NCBI GenBank assembly: GCA_021789935.1
Contig: JAJYIR010000024.1
Location: 1-36,659, forward strand
Length of the DNA: 36,659 nt
Direction: 5' to 3'
Source of the DNA: Nitrospirota bacterium
Lineage (GTDB): Bacteria; Nitrospirota; Thermodesulfovibrionia; Thermodesulfovibrionales; JdFR-88
Shown here: positions 7,947 to 17,377 of the stretch, piece after piece
Position numbering within the stretch: the first letter of the stretch is position 1
How the letters are laid out: every line of letters begins with the position of its first letter
Translations under genes and position numbers: made by a program
The notes under the pieces: model-generated
Told to the model about the DNA's origin: nothing
Seen by the model: only the letters and a program-made list of their open reading frames with translations
Databases searched by the model: none

Positions 7947-9125
7947 ATGCTTTCATTACGGGCCAAAGAGATAAAACCTTCACCTACCCTTGCCATAGAT
8001 TCCAGGGCCAAGGCGATGAAGGCCCAGGGGATAGATGTAATAAGTTTCGGCGTGGGCGAGCCGGATTTCGACACGCCGGAAAACATAAAAGAGGCGGCCA
8101 TAAAGGCCATAAAGGACGGTTTCACCAAATATACGCCTGTGGGCGGCACGGACAAACTGAAGGACGCCATAATAGGGAAACTGGAAAAGGACAACGGGCT
8201 GAAATACGACCGCGCGGAAATAATTGTCTCCTGCGGCGCGAAGCACAGCCTTTATAACACCATGCAGGCCCTTCTGGATCCGGGCGATGAAGTGATAATA
8301 CCCTCCCCATACTGGGTGAGTTATCCGGAGCAGGCCGTCCTTGCCGGGGCGAAGCCGGTTTTTATAAAAACACTGGAGGCTGACAGGTTTCTTCTGGATC
8401 CCGCCGCGTTTGAAAAGGGAATAACCAAAAAGACCAAGGCCCTCATACTGAATTCCCCATCCAACCCGACAGGCTTTTCATACGGGCGAGAGGCCCTTGC
8501 CAGGATTGCGCAGATCGCCGTGGAAAAGGGCATCTATGTGATATCGGACGAGATATATGAAAAGCTCCTCTATGACGGGACGGAGCATTTAAGCATCGCC
8601 TCGATTGGAGAGGAGATCAAAAAAAGGACGGTCGTCATAAACGGGGTTTCCAAGGCGTATTCCATGACCGGCTGGAGGATCGGGTATGCCGCCGGGCCCG
8701 CGCCCCTTATAAAGGCGATGACCTCCATGCAGAGCCAGTCTACTTCCAACCCCACATCCATCTCCCAGGCGGCGTCCATCGAAGCGCTTAATGGGCCGCA
8801 GGATTCGGTTAAGGTGATGGCAGCGGAGTTCGACAAAAGGAGAAAGTTCATCGTGGACGGCCTGAACGCCATCCCCGGCATCAGGTGCATCCCGCCCACC
8901 GGAGCGTTTTATGCCTTTCCGAACACCAGCGCCCTTTATGGCAGGTCGCCGGAGATATCCTCGTCCGCGAAACTTGCCATGTATCTTCTGGAGAAGGCAA
9001 ATGTCGCGGTGGTGCCAGGGGATGCCTTTGGAGATGATGATTTCATAAGGCTCTCCTATGCAACGGGCATCGGGGAGATAGAAAAAGGTCTGGAGAGGAT
9101 AAAGAAGGCCCTCGCCGCGTTTTAA
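7947..9125 (+). CDS. Class I aspartate-type aminotransferase (PLP)
   Basis: 392 residues, fold type I. Lys236 (NGVSKAYSMTGWRIGYAAG) forms the Schiff base with PLP; Asn173 (SPSNPTG), Asp201 and Tyr204 (SDEIYEKLLYDG) hold the cofactor. The N-terminal FGVGEPDFDTPENIKEAA and YTPVGGTDKL are those of subgroup I-gamma aspartate aminotransferases, which in many bacteria also use prephenate or aromatic acids. GGGGAGA lies about 11 nt before the ATG. The 160 bp upstream contain a possible -10 box (TAAAAT, 7884-7889) but no convincing -35. No biosynthetic neighbours narrow the substrate; aspartate/2-oxoglutarate is the default reading. Confidence 0.92.
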   Translation: MLSLRAKEIKPSPTLAIDSRAKAMKAQGIDVISFGVGEPDFDTPENIKEAAIKAIKDGFTKYTPVGGTDKLKDAIIGKLEKDNGLKYDRAEIIVSCGAKHSLYNTMQALLDPGDEVIIPSPYWVSYPEQAVLAGAKPVFIKTLEADRFLLDPAAFEKGITKKTKALILNSPSNPTGFSYGREALARIAQIAVEKGIYVISDEIYEKLLYDGTEHLSIASIGEEIKKRTVVINGVSKAYSMTGWRIGYAAGPAPLIKAMTSMQSQSTSNPTSISQAASIEALNGPQDSVKVMAAEFDKRRKFIVDGLNAIPGIRCIPPTGAFYAFPNTSALYGRSPEISSSAKLAMYLLEKANVAVVPGDAFGDDDFIRLSYATGIGEIEKGLERIKKALAAF

Positions 9126-9207
9126 GGGTTTTTCGTTTTTCCCCTCCCTGAAGTATTTTTTTCTTTGAGGGTTCGTGCCCCTGGGTGTCCGGTTCCGAGG
9201 GTTTTTC

Positions 9208-9244
9208 TTTGCCTGCCTTCGCCGTCCTGGCCAAGGCAGGCAAA
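9208..9244. repeat. 12-bp inverted repeat between aminotransferase and era
   Basis: TTTGCCTGCCTT (9208-9219) and AAGGCAGGCAAA (9233-9244) pair perfectly around 13 nt. The T-run precedes and the A-run follows the stem on the plus strand, so a classical terminator is not formed in either direction; it may be a dispersed hairpin. The rest of the 209-bp gap shows nothing I can name. Confidence 0.6.
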
Positions 9245-9337
9245 AAAATCCGCAGCCTTGCCATCACCGCCTTCTTCCTGAAGGTAAGTGGTGGATGCTT
9301 GCAATAAACACGCCCGCGGCCTTACACTTATAAGGTG

Positions 9338-10288
9338 ATGAAAGAAAAAGAAAAAAATATAAACGCCGAAAAAACGTTCCGTTCCGGGTACGTCTCCATA
9401 ATCGGGAGGCCGAACGCGGGCAAATCCACCCTGCTTAACACCATCCTGGGGCAAAAGGTTTCCATAGTCACCAAAAAACCCCAGACCACGCGCAACCGCA
9501 TCATAGGCGTAAAGACGCTCGAAGATGCCCAGATTGTCTTCATGGACACTCCGGGCATACATAAAAAGCTCCACACAAAACTGGACGAGGCCATGATGCG
9601 CGAGGCACGGGACGCCATGCAGGAGGTGGACATAATTTTGTTCATGGTGGAGCCAAAATCCCCGGGAGCGGAGGAAAAAGACATATTGGACCTCATAACC
9701 GGGAGCAAAAAAGGGAAGTCCAAAAAAGTTTTTCTGTTCCTCGTCATAAACAAGGTGGACACGGTACGCAAATCGAAGTTGCTGCCCATTATTCAGGAGT
9801 ATGCGGGACTTTTCAGCTTCGATGAGGTAATCCCCATTTCCGCCCTTAATGGCGATGGGGTGGACCTGCTGCTTGAAAAACTCCCCGGCTGCCTGCCGGA
9901 GGGGCCTATGTACTATCCGGAGGACCTTGTTACCGATCAGCTTGAAAGATTCATGGTTTCTGAGATAATAAGGGAGAAAGTGATGGAGACCACCTTCGAG
10001 GAGGTCCCTCATGCCGTGGCCGTGGAGATCGTCCGGTGGGAGGAGCCGCAGGGCGAGGGCGGCCCTGTCCGCGGGCTGGTCCGCATCAACGCGGACATCT
10101 GGGTGGAGCGGGACAGCCAGAAAGGTATTATAATAGGAAAGGGCGGCCGCATGCTCAAGGAAATCGGTCAGGCGGCAAGGCTTGAAGCGGAAAAGCTCCT
10201 TAACGCCAGGGTCTTTCTGGAACTATGGGTAAAGCTGAAGAAGGACTGGCGTTCGGACACGAAGTCCATATCCGAACTCGGGTTTTGA
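9338..10288 (+). CDS. era: GTPase Era
   Basis: 316 residues. Era binds 16S rRNA near its 3' end and is needed for 30S maturation. The GTPase domain shows GRPNAGKST (about 23-31), the Thr-rich switch (KKPQTTRNRIIG), DTPG (FMDTPGIHKKLH), and NKVD. The C-terminal KH domain holds IIIGKGGRMLKEIG (GKGG at 267-270). I use the ATG at 9338; a GTG one codon earlier is in frame and equally possible, and the Shine-Dalgarno is weak. The run era - DUF151 nuclease - recO is compact on one strand and era-recO is a common pairing. Confidence 0.97.
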   Translation: MKEKEKNINAEKTFRSGYVSIIGRPNAGKSTLLNTILGQKVSIVTKKPQTTRNRIIGVKTLEDAQIVFMDTPGIHKKLHTKLDEAMMREARDAMQEVDIILFMVEPKSPGAEEKDILDLITGSKKGKSKKVFLFLVINKVDTVRKSKLLPIIQEYAGLFSFDEVIPISALNGDGVDLLLEKLPGCLPEGPMYYPEDLVTDQLERFMVSEIIREKVMETTFEEVPHAVAVEIVRWEEPQGEGGPVRGLVRINADIWVERDSQKGIIIGKGGRMLKEIGQAARLEAEKLLNARVFLELWVKLKKDWRSDTKSISELGF

Positions 10289-10296
10289 TTTAAATC

Positions 10297-10340
10297 GAGA
10301 AGCAAAAAGCAAAGCAGAAAAAGTAAAAAAGTAAAAAAGG
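10297..10340. repeat. Purine tract of A-runs broken by G/C
   Basis: A low-complexity tract made of runs of three to six A separated by single G, GC or GT, between era and the DUF151 gene. Similar tracts occur at 11581-11617, 17336-17375, 28566-28594, 28640-28665 and (as T-runs) 31290-31338, always intergenic. No period is exact enough to call a tandem array. Confidence 0.6.
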
Positions 10341-10356
10341 CGGGTCCGGCGAAGGC

Positions 10357-10809
10357 ATGCTCATAGAAATGAAGGTGGAAGGGCTTCTGTTTGATCCGAG
10401 GAGCAACATGTACATACTGCTTCTGCGGGAAACGGACGGGACCGCCACTCTTCCCATATGGATAGGGAAGCCTGAGGCGGACTCCATTGCCCTGGCCCTT
10501 GGGAAGGTGACCACCCCGAGACCCCTTACCCATGACCTCATAAGGAACATAGTGGACGACCTCGATCTCAAGGTAAGCAGGATCATTATTACGGACCTGC
10601 AGGAAAACACGTATTACGCGCTTATTCACCTGACTGACGGGAAGAGAGAAACCCCGGTGGACTCCAGGCCTTCGGATGCAGTTGCCGTGGCGCTCAGGAT
10701 GAACGCCCCCATCTTCGTCGAGGACAGCATACTTGAACTCAAGAATTCCGACGAGCTGGAGGAGTGGCTCAAGAACCTGAAGCCGGAGGACTTCGGCAAC
10801 ATAATGTAG
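10357..10809 (+). CDS. DUF151 bifunctional nuclease-domain protein
   Basis: 150 residues, all of it the bifunctional nuclease domain (BFN, DUF151): the start LIEMKVEGLLFDP, then LPIWIGKPEADSIALAL, and the C-terminal PVDSRPSDAVAVALRMNAPIFV that marks the family. Some plant and archaeal relatives have been reported as DNase/RNase, but the bacterial role is poorly defined. It lies between era and recO, 15 bp before the latter, which hints at nucleic-acid metabolism. The start could be the ATG at 10357 or the one at 10369; both lack an ideal Shine-Dalgarno spacing. Confidence 0.92.
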   Translation: MLIEMKVEGLLFDPRSNMYILLLRETDGTATLPIWIGKPEADSIALALGKVTTPRPLTHDLIRNIVDDLDLKVSRIIITDLQENTYYALIHLTDGKRETPVDSRPSDAVAVALRMNAPIFVEDSILELKNSDELEEWLKNLKPEDFGNIM

Positions 10810-10824
10810 ATGGGACCGATTTAG

Positions 10825-11541
10825 ATGACCGGGCGGACCGAGGGCATTGTCTTAAGGAGCCGCACCCTTGGCGAGGCCGATCTTATAATTGAATACCTCA
10901 CGAAAGACTTCGGAACCCGCAGCGCCTTTGCCAAAAGCCCCAGGAAGATAAAAAGCCGCTTCGGCGGAAGTCTGGAGCCCTTCACGCACGCCCGCATTGC
11001 GCTGACCGGCAAGGAAGACGCAAACCTGCCAAGGCTCACCCAGTCGGACATCATACGGAGCTTCCACCCGCTTAGGGAAAATACCCCAGGGTTCATAAAG
11101 GCCTGCCAGTTCGCAGAGCTGGTTATGAAACTCCTGCCTTCCGAGGGCCGGAGCCATAATGCCTTCGCGCTCATGCTCTGGGGGCTGGACGGATTGGAGA
11201 AGGATCCGGCCTCCGTACTTGTCCCGCTTGTTTTTAAACTGAGATTGCTTGAGCTGGCCGGGTATGCTCCCGCCCTGAACGGCTGCACGCGCTGCGGCGG
11301 GCAGACAGACGTTTTTTATCCGCGCGATGGCGCCCTTTTATGCGGGGGGTGCAAAAAAGAAGGCCCGGCGCTTGGGCTTTCCGCCGCGCTTATCGCCCTG
11401 CATAAAAGCTTAAGCGTCTTCCCGCTTGAAAAACTTTCACGGATAAAGCCATCCGGGGCCCTGCTGACCGAGCTTGAGAGGTTTGTGGAGCTGCATTTCA
11501 GCGAGGGCGTAAACGTCCACATCCGGTCCGTGAAGTTTTAG
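10825..11541 (+). CDS. recO: DNA repair protein RecO
   Basis: 238 residues. RecO works with RecR and RecF to load RecA on SSB-coated single strands. The N-terminal OB fold (GIVLRSRTLGEADLIIEYLT) is characteristic, followed by the helical domain and a zinc site of Cys154, Cys157 (CTRC), Cys173 and Cys176 (CGGC). It ends the plus-strand run that starts with era and converges with the copper ATPase gene. Confidence 0.95.
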   Translation: MTGRTEGIVLRSRTLGEADLIIEYLTKDFGTRSAFAKSPRKIKSRFGGSLEPFTHARIALTGKEDANLPRLTQSDIIRSFHPLRENTPGFIKACQFAELVMKLLPSEGRSHNAFALMLWGLDGLEKDPASVLVPLVFKLRLLELAGYAPALNGCTRCGGQTDVFYPRDGALLCGGCKKEGPALGLSAALIALHKSLSVFPLEKLSRIKPSGALLTELERFVELHFSEGVNVHIRSVKF

Positions 11542-11580
11542 ATTATATTAAAATAAAATCCAATTTTAAGGCCGGCCCCG

Positions 11581-11617
11581 AAAACAAAAAAACAGAAAAA
11601 CAAAAAAAAGCAAAAAA
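11581..11617. repeat. A-run tract between convergent recO and copper ATPase genes
   Basis: Runs of four to eight A separated by single C or GC. On the minus strand this gives T-runs just past the ATPase stop codon, so it could act as a weak terminator tail, but no stable GC stem precedes it; GGCCGGCC at 11569-11576 is the only nearby palindrome. Confidence 0.6.
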
Positions 11618-11618
11618 C

Positions 11619-13937
11619 CTATATCTTGGCGCCGCGAAGCCTGAGGGAGTTACTGATTACCGAAACCGAACTGAAGCTCATCGCCGCCGCCGCAATTACC
11701 GGGCTAAGGAGTATCCCCGCAAACGGGTATAGTATGCCTGCCGCGATGGGTATGCCCATGGAGTTGTAGAGGAAGGCAAAAAACAGGTTCTGTTTTATGT
11801 TGCGCATCGTTGCGCGGCTAAGGCGAATGGCGCGCACTATGCCTTTCAGGTCGCCCTTCACCAGGGTCACTCCAGCGCTCTCCATTGCCACATCGGTCCC
11901 CGTGCCCATTGCGATGCCCACATGCGCCTGGGCCAGCGCGGGTGCATCGTTAATGCCGTCTCCAGCCATGGCCACTATCCGGCCCTCGCCCTGCAGGCGC
12001 TTCACTACTTCCGCCTTTTGAGCAGGCAGGACGCCGGAGATGACCTCGTCTATGGCCAGCTTAGAGGCGACAGCCTGGGCGGTGGTGCGGTTGTCCCCGG
12101 TCAGCATCACCACGCGTATGCCTTCCTTGTGAAGTTCGTTGATTGCGTCCTTTGTAGTCTCCTTCACGGGGTCGGCCACGCCTATAAGTCCGGCGGCCTT
12201 GCCGTCAATGGAGAGGAACATCGCGGTGCCGCCGCTTTTGCGCATCTCCTCGGCCCTGGCCGAAAGCCCCTCAAAATCTATTCCCGATGCAGTCATCATG
12301 GCCAGATTTCCGAGCATCACATCACGTCCTCCCACCTGGCCGGCAACCCCCTTCCCGGTTATCGAGTTGAAGGAAGAGGCCGTTCCGGCCGCAATGCCTC
12401 TTTCGGCCGCGCCTTTTACGATTGCCGCAGCAAGCGGGTGCTCGCTTCCTTTCTCTATTGTGGAGGCGTGATAAAGCACCTCTTTTTCGTCAAAGCCCCG
12501 GGCGGTGACAACTTCGATGAGTTTCGGTTTCCCTTCCGTGAGCGTTCCGGTTTTGTCCACGACCAGAGTATCCACCTTTTTCATGACCTCTATCGCCTCG
12601 GCGTTCTTGAAGAGGACACCTCCGGTTGCCCCCTTGCCCGCCGCCACCATTATAGACATGGGGGTTGCGAGCCCCAGGGCGCATGGGCAAGCAATGATGA
12701 GCACGGCAACGGCGTTTATAAGGGCCAGGGTCATGCGGGGCTGCGGGCCGAATAACGCCCACCCTATGAAGGTAAGGACGGCGATCCCCACCACCGCCTG
12801 GACGAAATATGCGGCCACGATATCCACAAGCTTCTGTACAGGGGCGCGGCTCCGCTGCGCTTCGGCCACCATCCGGACGATCTGTGAAAGGAGGGTCTCG
12901 GCTCCCACCTTTTCGGCCCGCATAAGAAGCGTGCCGGAGCCGTTTATAGTGGCCCCTATCACCCTGCCGCCTTTTTCCTTTCCCGCCGGGATGGGCTCGC
13001 CTGTTATCATGGACTCATCTATGTAGCTCGCCCCTCCCTCGACGGTCCCGTCTACCGGCACCCTTTCCCCGGGGCGGATACGAAGAAGGTCCCCGGGCTT
13101 TACCTCGTCCAGGGGGACATCCTCTTCTGTGCCGTCCGGGCGCACCATGCGCGCTGTTTTGGGTGCAAGCCCGAGAAGCTTCCTGATTGCCGCCCCTGTC
13201 TTGCTTCGGGCCCGGAGTTCAAGCACCTGCCCCAAAAGGACAAGGGTGGTTATAAACGCCGCGGCCTCGAAGTACGTGCCAACCTCTCCATTTGCCGTGC
13301 GGAAGGAGGCCGGAAAAATATGAGGGAAAAGCACCGCGACCACGCTGTAGGAATAGGACACGGACACGCCAAGGGCTATCAGGGTGAACATGTTGGGGCT
13401 TCTGTTTATCACCGACTGCCAGCCCCGGACGAAAAAAGGCCAGCCGCCCCAGAGAACAACCGGTGTTGCAAAGGCCAGCTCAAACCATTTAAGCGGGGCG
13501 GCGGGCAGGCCCCCCATAAAGGGCAGATACGCCCGCATGGCTATTATCACAAGCGGCACCGTAAGGGCCAAGCTCAACCAGAAACGCCGCGTCATGGAGC
13601 GGAGCTCCGGATTCTCCTCCCGGGTGGGCGCTGCGGTGCGGGGTTCGAGGGCCATGCCGCAGATGGGGCAGCCGCCCGGCGCATCCCGGATGACCTCCGG
13701 GTGCATGGGGCACGTCCATTCAGCTTTCCCCCCGGAAACGGGCAAGGATGTTTTTATTTCCGGCTCAAGGGACATCCCGCACTTCGGGCAGGAGACGGAC
13801 TTTTTTCTTTCCCTCACCTCGGGATGCATCGGACAGGTATAAACGGCGGTCTCTCCGGTTTTCTTTTGGGCCACGGATTTCATTATTTTTATTCCCGCGT
13901 CCTTTCCCTGGCAAGAAGTCAAGGCAAGAAAGAACAT
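11619..13937 (-). CDS. copA: Copper-type P1B ATPase with two N-terminal metal-binding modules
   Basis: Up to 772 residues. It should export monovalent copper across the inner membrane using ATP. Two successive YHS-like heavy-metal modules open the protein (YTCPMHPEV...[10 protein letters not shown] at 33-59 and WTCPMHPEV...[10 protein letters not shown] at 74-99), in place of the usual CxxC HMA domains. The ATPase core has the transmembrane CPC (417-419), TGEP (312-315), DKTGT (461-465), the HP motif (His500-Pro501) and GDGIND (659-664). The final helices carry YN and MSFSS, which fit the copper subgroup P1B-1. An ATG at 13883 (residue 19) removes a short hydrophobic stretch and may be the true start. 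Monocistronic; no CopY/CueR-type regulator or chaperone gene adjacent. Confidence 0.93.
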   Translation of the reverse strand: MFFLALTSCQGKDAGIKIMKSVAQKKTGETAVYTCPMHPEVRERKKSVSCPKCGMSLEPEIKTSLPVSGGKAEWTCPMHPEVIRDAPGGCPICGMALEPRTAAPTREENPELRSMTRRFWLSLALTVPLVIIAMRAYLPFMGGLPAAPLKWFELAFATPVVLWGGWPFFVRGWQSVINRSPNMFTLIALGVSVSYSYSVVAVLFPHIFPASFRTANGEVGTYFEAAAFITTLVLLGQVLELRARSKTGAAIRKLLGLAPKTARMVRPDGTEEDVPLDEVKPGDLLRIRPGERVPVDGTVEGGASYIDESMITGEPIPAGKEKGGRVIGATINGSGTLLMRAEKVGAETLLSQIVRMVAEAQRSRAPVQKLVDIVAAYFVQAVVGIAVLTFIGWALFGPQPRMTLALINAVAVLIIACPCALGLATPMSIMVAAGKGATGGVLFKNAEAIEVMKKVDTLVVDKTGTLTEGKPKLIEVVTARGFDEKEVLYHASTIEKGSEHPLAAAIVKGAAERGIAAGTASSFNSITGKGVAGQVGGRDVMLGNLAMMTASGIDFEGLSARAEEMRKSGGTAMFLSIDGKAAGLIGVADPVKETTKDAINELHKEGIRVVMLTGDNRTTAQAVASKLAIDEVISGVLPAQKAEVVKRLQGEGRIVAMAGDGINDAPALAQAHVGIAMGTGTDVAMESAGVTLVKGDLKGIVRAIRLSRATMRNIKQNLFFAFLYNSMGIPIAAGILYPFAGILLSPVIAAAAMSFSSVSVISNSLRLRGAKI

Positions 13938-14146
13938 TCAACAACTTAAATTTTAACCCTGGCGGCAGGTATGTCAAGGAATTAACCATCTTATTTTCTT
14001 GCGTATCGCTTTTGAGGCTGGAACGAACGTGCCTGGCAAATGCATGCCGCAGGCGGAGGCCGGGTTCCAGGCGGATATAGTCACTTTCGCAATTCCGATT
14101 CTTTGTACTATCATATAGAATAAAAAACCCGCTGGAGGGCATTAAT

Positions 14147-14869
14147 ATGAAATTAAGCGTCATGGCTTTTATAACGATAGGTTTTCTTCTCATTTCCGGC
14201 ATCGCTTTTGCGCAGGAGGGCCTGGCGGGAGGCGCCATTTCCATTTCCGCTTCCGAGAAGGGGTTTTTTGCCCCCGATACGGCGGAGATCATGCTGGCGG
14301 TGGAAACCACTCAGCCGTCCGTGCAGCTTGCGTCGCAGGAAAATGCCGGCAGGGCGGATGCCCTGGTGAGCGCGTTGAATGTCTTCGTAAACGGAAAGGC
14401 CGGGGATTCAATAAAGACCTCCCAGTACTCTGTCCGTCCGGTCTATGAATGGAACGATCAGCAGAAACAGAATGTTTTGACCGGCTACAGGGCAATAAAC
14501 CAGGTCCTGGTAAAGACCCATCGTATGGACGTGGTGGAGCGCATCATAGATGCCGCGTTGGCGGCGGGGGCAAACAGGGTGGACACGCTTGATTTCTCCC
14601 TGGTGAAGGAAACGTCCAACTGCGGCGAGCTTATCGCGAAGGCGGCAATGAACGCAAGACAGGAGGCCCAGGTGCTTGCTAACGCGCTGGGGGTAAAACT
14701 TGGGAAAATAAAAAGCGCCGATCCTTCCTGCGGGCCCGTTTCCACTGGCGGCCCTGCGGGCCAGTTCACGGCGATGGCCGCAAAGGCGCGCAAGCCTTCA
14801 AAAACCCCGATAGAGGCCGGGCAGATAGAACTCAAGGCCACGGTAAGAATTGTTTTCCGGATAGAGTAA
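14147..14869 (+). CDS. Periplasmic SIMPL-domain (DUF541) protein
   Basis: 240 residues. Residues 1-22 form a signal peptide (MKLSVMAFITIGFLLISG..AFA, cleavage probably after A22). The rest is the SIMPL/DUF541 fold: ISISASEKGFFAPDTAEIML, then TGYRAINQVLVKTHRMDVV and RIIDAALAAGANRVDTLDF, and a final IELKATVRIVFRIE strand. Members are exported oligomeric proteins linked to oxidative stress in some bacteria, but no biochemical role is settled. GGAGGG lies 8-9 nt before the ATG. Divergent from the copper ATPase gene across 209 bp. Confidence 0.92.
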   Translation: MKLSVMAFITIGFLLISGIAFAQEGLAGGAISISASEKGFFAPDTAEIMLAVETTQPSVQLASQENAGRADALVSALNVFVNGKAGDSIKTSQYSVRPVYEWNDQQKQNVLTGYRAINQVLVKTHRMDVVERIIDAALAAGANRVDTLDFSLVKETSNCGELIAKAAMNARQEAQVLANALGVKLGKIKSADPSCGPVSTGGPAGQFTAMAAKARKPSKTPIEAGQIELKATVRIVFRIE

Positions 14870-14926
14870 AAGCCGGGCGTAAAAATGTGCTGAGGTCTTT
14901 TTATCCGAGAGGGCCGGGTTTTTATT

Positions 14927-16048
14927 ATGGATACCATCGAGAAGCTTAAAATTCTTTCCGCAGATTCCCAGTATGATCTTGCGTGCGCGTGCGGCACATC
15001 CAGGGAAGACCACAGAAAAAGAGGGCAGGAAGGGAAGTGGCTTTACCCCGTTGCCCTGCCCCAGGGCGGTTATTCGGTCCTTCTTAAGACCCTTCTTTCA
15101 AATGCGTGCAAAAATGACTGCGGGTACTGCCCCCTGCGCTCGGACACGGACATAAGGAGGTGCACGCTCCAGCCGGAAGAAGTGGCCGGCGTGTTCATGG
15201 AATATGTGCGGAGAAGAAAAGTGTTCGGGCTGTTCCTGAGCTCCGGCGTCATCGGCAATCCCGACAAAACGATGGACAGGATAAATGCCGTCGCAAGGAT
15301 ACTGAGGTACAGGCACCAGTTCAAAGGCTACATCCACCTTAAGGTCATCCCGGGGGCCTCGGAGGCGGCAATCGAAGATTCCTTTTCCCTTGCCAGCGCC
15401 GTTTCGCTGAACATCGAGACGGCGGGCAAGAAACGTTTTGACCTGCTTTCGGGGCAAAAGGACTACATGAAAGACATCATCCGGCCGATGAAGTTCATGT
15501 CCGGGCTGAGGGCGGCAGGCGGCAGGGCGGCGCGCGTAAAATGCACGACCCAGTTCATCGTGGGGGCCTCCGGCGAGACGGACTCCGAGATCATAGAATA
15601 CATGTCCGGCATATACAATAAGCTCAGGTTCAACCGGGTGTATTTTTCAGCTTACCAGAAGGGTCTTGGCCGCCCCTCCATTCCAGGGGAGCAAGTGGGC
15701 CTTTCGGATCCGGGCAGCATATTCGCCCGGGAGCACCGGTTGTACCAGGCAGATTTCCTTATGCGAAGGTACGGTTTCAGCAAAACCGACATACCCCTTG
15801 GCAATGACGGGAACCTGAGCCTGGAGAAAGATCCCAAGGAGCTATGGGCCTCGATGCACCCGGAGTTCTACCCGGTGCGGCTAAACACGGCCTGCAGGGA
15901 GCACCTGCTGAGAGTGCCGGGGTTCGGGCCGCAGACGGTGGCGGGGATCATCAAGCTGCGCAGGGAAGGCGTGATAAGGCGCCTTGAGGAGCTTGGCCTG
16001 AAAGGCAAAAGGCTGGAGAAGGCCAGGCTGTATGTGATCTGCGAGTGA
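14927..16048 (+). CDS. Radical SAM protein of the DNA modification/repair-associated family
   Basis: 373 residues. Cys61, Cys65 and Cys68 (CKNDCGYC) make the radical-SAM cluster site. The C-terminus carries a helix-hairpin-helix (LLRVPGFGPQTVAGIIKLRR), a DNA-binding element. The whole matches the family annotated as putative DNA modification/repair radical SAM protein, usually encoded beside a uracil-DNA-glycosylase-like gene (with which it can be fused or paired). That partner is absent here: the neighbours are the SIMPL gene and a dehydrogenase. The Cys20-Ala-Cys22 pair near the N-terminus is typical too. Substrate and reaction are unknown for the family. Confidence 0.9.
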   Translation: MDTIEKLKILSADSQYDLACACGTSREDHRKRGQEGKWLYPVALPQGGYSVLLKTLLSNACKNDCGYCPLRSDTDIRRCTLQPEEVAGVFMEYVRRRKVFGLFLSSGVIGNPDKTMDRINAVARILRYRHQFKGYIHLKVIPGASEAAIEDSFSLASAVSLNIETAGKKRFDLLSGQKDYMKDIIRPMKFMSGLRAAGGRAARVKCTTQFIVGASGETDSEIIEYMSGIYNKLRFNRVYFSAYQKGLGRPSIPGEQVGLSDPGSIFAREHRLYQADFLMRRYGFSKTDIPLGNDGNLSLEKDPKELWASMHPEFYPVRLNTACREHLLRVPGFGPQTVAGIIKLRREGVIRRLEELGLKGKRLEKARLYVICE

Positions 16049-16359
16049 GGGCGTTTTTTACTTTTTCGCGATCTCTGCCATCCTTGTTTCAGAGCTTTTT
16101 TTGTTTTGATCCCGGCAGCCCCCGCCTTTCTTTGCCCGCCGTGGGAAAACAGTTTTAAATGGCTGAAGCCGGGTAAGGACTCCCCTTTCTTATGTGTAGC
16201 TCAATCATTCCGCCCGCGTAATTCCGCCTGAAACACGCATAGGCAGCCCAGGCGGCTTGTGAACGCTCTCTTGACAACCAAATAATATCTGCCATGTTAA
16301 TAATAAGAGAATCTGCGAAAGATGAATTTGGTTTTTCCCATTTGAAAGGAGGCACTAAA
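16049..16359. other. 311-bp intergenic region, mostly featureless
   Basis: It lies between the radical-SAM gene and the dehydrogenase. I see a consensus -35 hexamer TTGACA at 16271-16276 and AT-rich sequence (TTAATAAT) 20 or so bases later, but no -10 box at 16-18 bp, so promoter assignment is weak. An open frame starts at 16294 but lacks a ribosome site; the AAAGGAGG at 16346-16353 serves the ATG at 16360. Confidence 0.4.
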
Positions 16360-17256
16360 ATGAAAATAGGGTTTATAGGCGTGGGGAATATGGGGCTTCC
16401 GATGGCTAAAAATCTGATCAAGGCTGGTCACTCTCTTACCGTCTACAACCGGACCAGGGGCCGCGCCGAGCAGTTGGAACCGCTGGGCGCACGGATCGCC
16501 GCAACAGCGGGCGAGGCCGCCTCCGGCGTTGAGGCACTCGTCACAATGCTGGCAGACGACAACGCCGTTGAGGAAATAATCTTCGCGCCCGGAAGCGGGG
16601 CCATTCACAGCCTGCCCGCGGGGGCCGGGCATATCTCCATGGGCACCATAGGCGTTCAGATGTCGTGCAGGCTAACGGAGGCGCACCATGAAAAAAATCA
16701 GCACTATATATCCGCCCCGGTTTTAGGCAGGCCGGATATGGCCGCCGAGGGGAAGCTGTTCATCATCGCCGCCGGCCCCGGCTCACAGGTGGAGCGGTTC
16801 CGCCCGCTGTTTGACGTGATGGGGCAGAAAACATTTTTTGCGGCCGAAGACGCTCCTTCGGCCAACACAATAAAACTTGCCGCCAACTTCCTGTTTACAT
16901 GCGTTATTGAAAGCCTGGCCGAGTCTTTCTCTTTTGTCCAAAAATCCGGAATTGAGGCAAGTACTTTTCTGGACATCCTCACCCATTCGTTCTTCACCGC
17001 ACCAGCCTACAAAAATTACGGGGACCTTGTGGCGGGGGGCATATTCGAACCCGCCGGGTTCAGACTGTCCCTCGGATTCAAGGACAACCGCCTGCTCATT
17101 GACGCCGCTGAAGAGGCACGCGTACCGATGCCGATTGCGGGTGTTATTCACGACCGGTTCCTGGCCGCCCTGGCACAGGGAATGGCGGATTTGGACTGGG
17201 CCGCCATCTCCCGCATCTCTTATCAGGAGGCCGGCCTTGTGGAGGCCGCCAGGTAA
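16360..17256 (+). CDS. NAD(P)-dependent beta-hydroxyacid dehydrogenase (3-hydroxyisobutyrate dehydrogenase family)
   Basis: 298 residues from the ATG at 16360, chosen because AAAGGAGG stands 6-8 nt upstream and the protein then begins with the Rossmann motif GFIGVGNMG (4-12). The helix NLIKAGHSLTVYNRT with Asn30-Arg31 suggests a preference for NADP(H). The family's catalytic Lys172 and Asn176 are present (NTIKLAANFLF). The motif in which most members have a GSGxxGP-like substrate loop reads SAPVLGRPDMA here, typical of the glyoxylate/succinic-semialdehyde reductase-like branch. Substrate is unproved; tartronate semialdehyde, succinic semialdehyde or glyoxylate are candidates. It stands alone. 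Confidence 0.9.
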   Translation: MKIGFIGVGNMGLPMAKNLIKAGHSLTVYNRTRGRAEQLEPLGARIAATAGEAASGVEALVTMLADDNAVEEIIFAPGSGAIHSLPAGAGHISMGTIGVQMSCRLTEAHHEKNQHYISAPVLGRPDMAAEGKLFIIAAGPGSQVERFRPLFDVMGQKTFFAAEDAPSANTIKLAANFLFTCVIESLAESFSFVQKSGIEASTFLDILTHSFFTAPAYKNYGDLVAGGIFEPAGFRLSLGFKDNRLLIDAAEEARVPMPIAGVIHDRFLAALAQGMADLDWAAISRISYQEAGLVEAAR

Positions 17257-17335
17257 AACAGGCGGAGAGGTCCTGTCACGTTTTATTTAAAAACGAGGCC
17301 GCCGATATGCCATCGGATGCAGCCGCGCAAGGCCC

Positions 17336-17375
17336 CAAACAAAACAAAAAATGGTCTTTTGTTTTGTTTTGTTTG
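17336..17375. terminator. AT-rich inverted repeat between convergent genes
   Basis: CAAACAAAACAAAA (17336-17349) is complementary to TTTTGTTTTGTTTG (17362-17375). It lies between the convergent dehydrogenase and YwiC-like genes. The long A/T arms could form a weak bidirectional terminator, and the sequence belongs to the same A-run class seen elsewhere in the window. Confidence 0.55.
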
Positions 17376-17377
17376 AT

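Noticed and set aside
9122-10012. A 296-codon minus-strand frame opposite era
   Set aside because: Era motifs define the plus frame; the opposite frame is a composition effect.
16271-16300. A sigma-70 promoter for the dehydrogenase gene starting from TTGACA at 16271
   Set aside because: No acceptable -10 hexamer lies 16-18 bp downstream; recorded only as part of the intergenic region.
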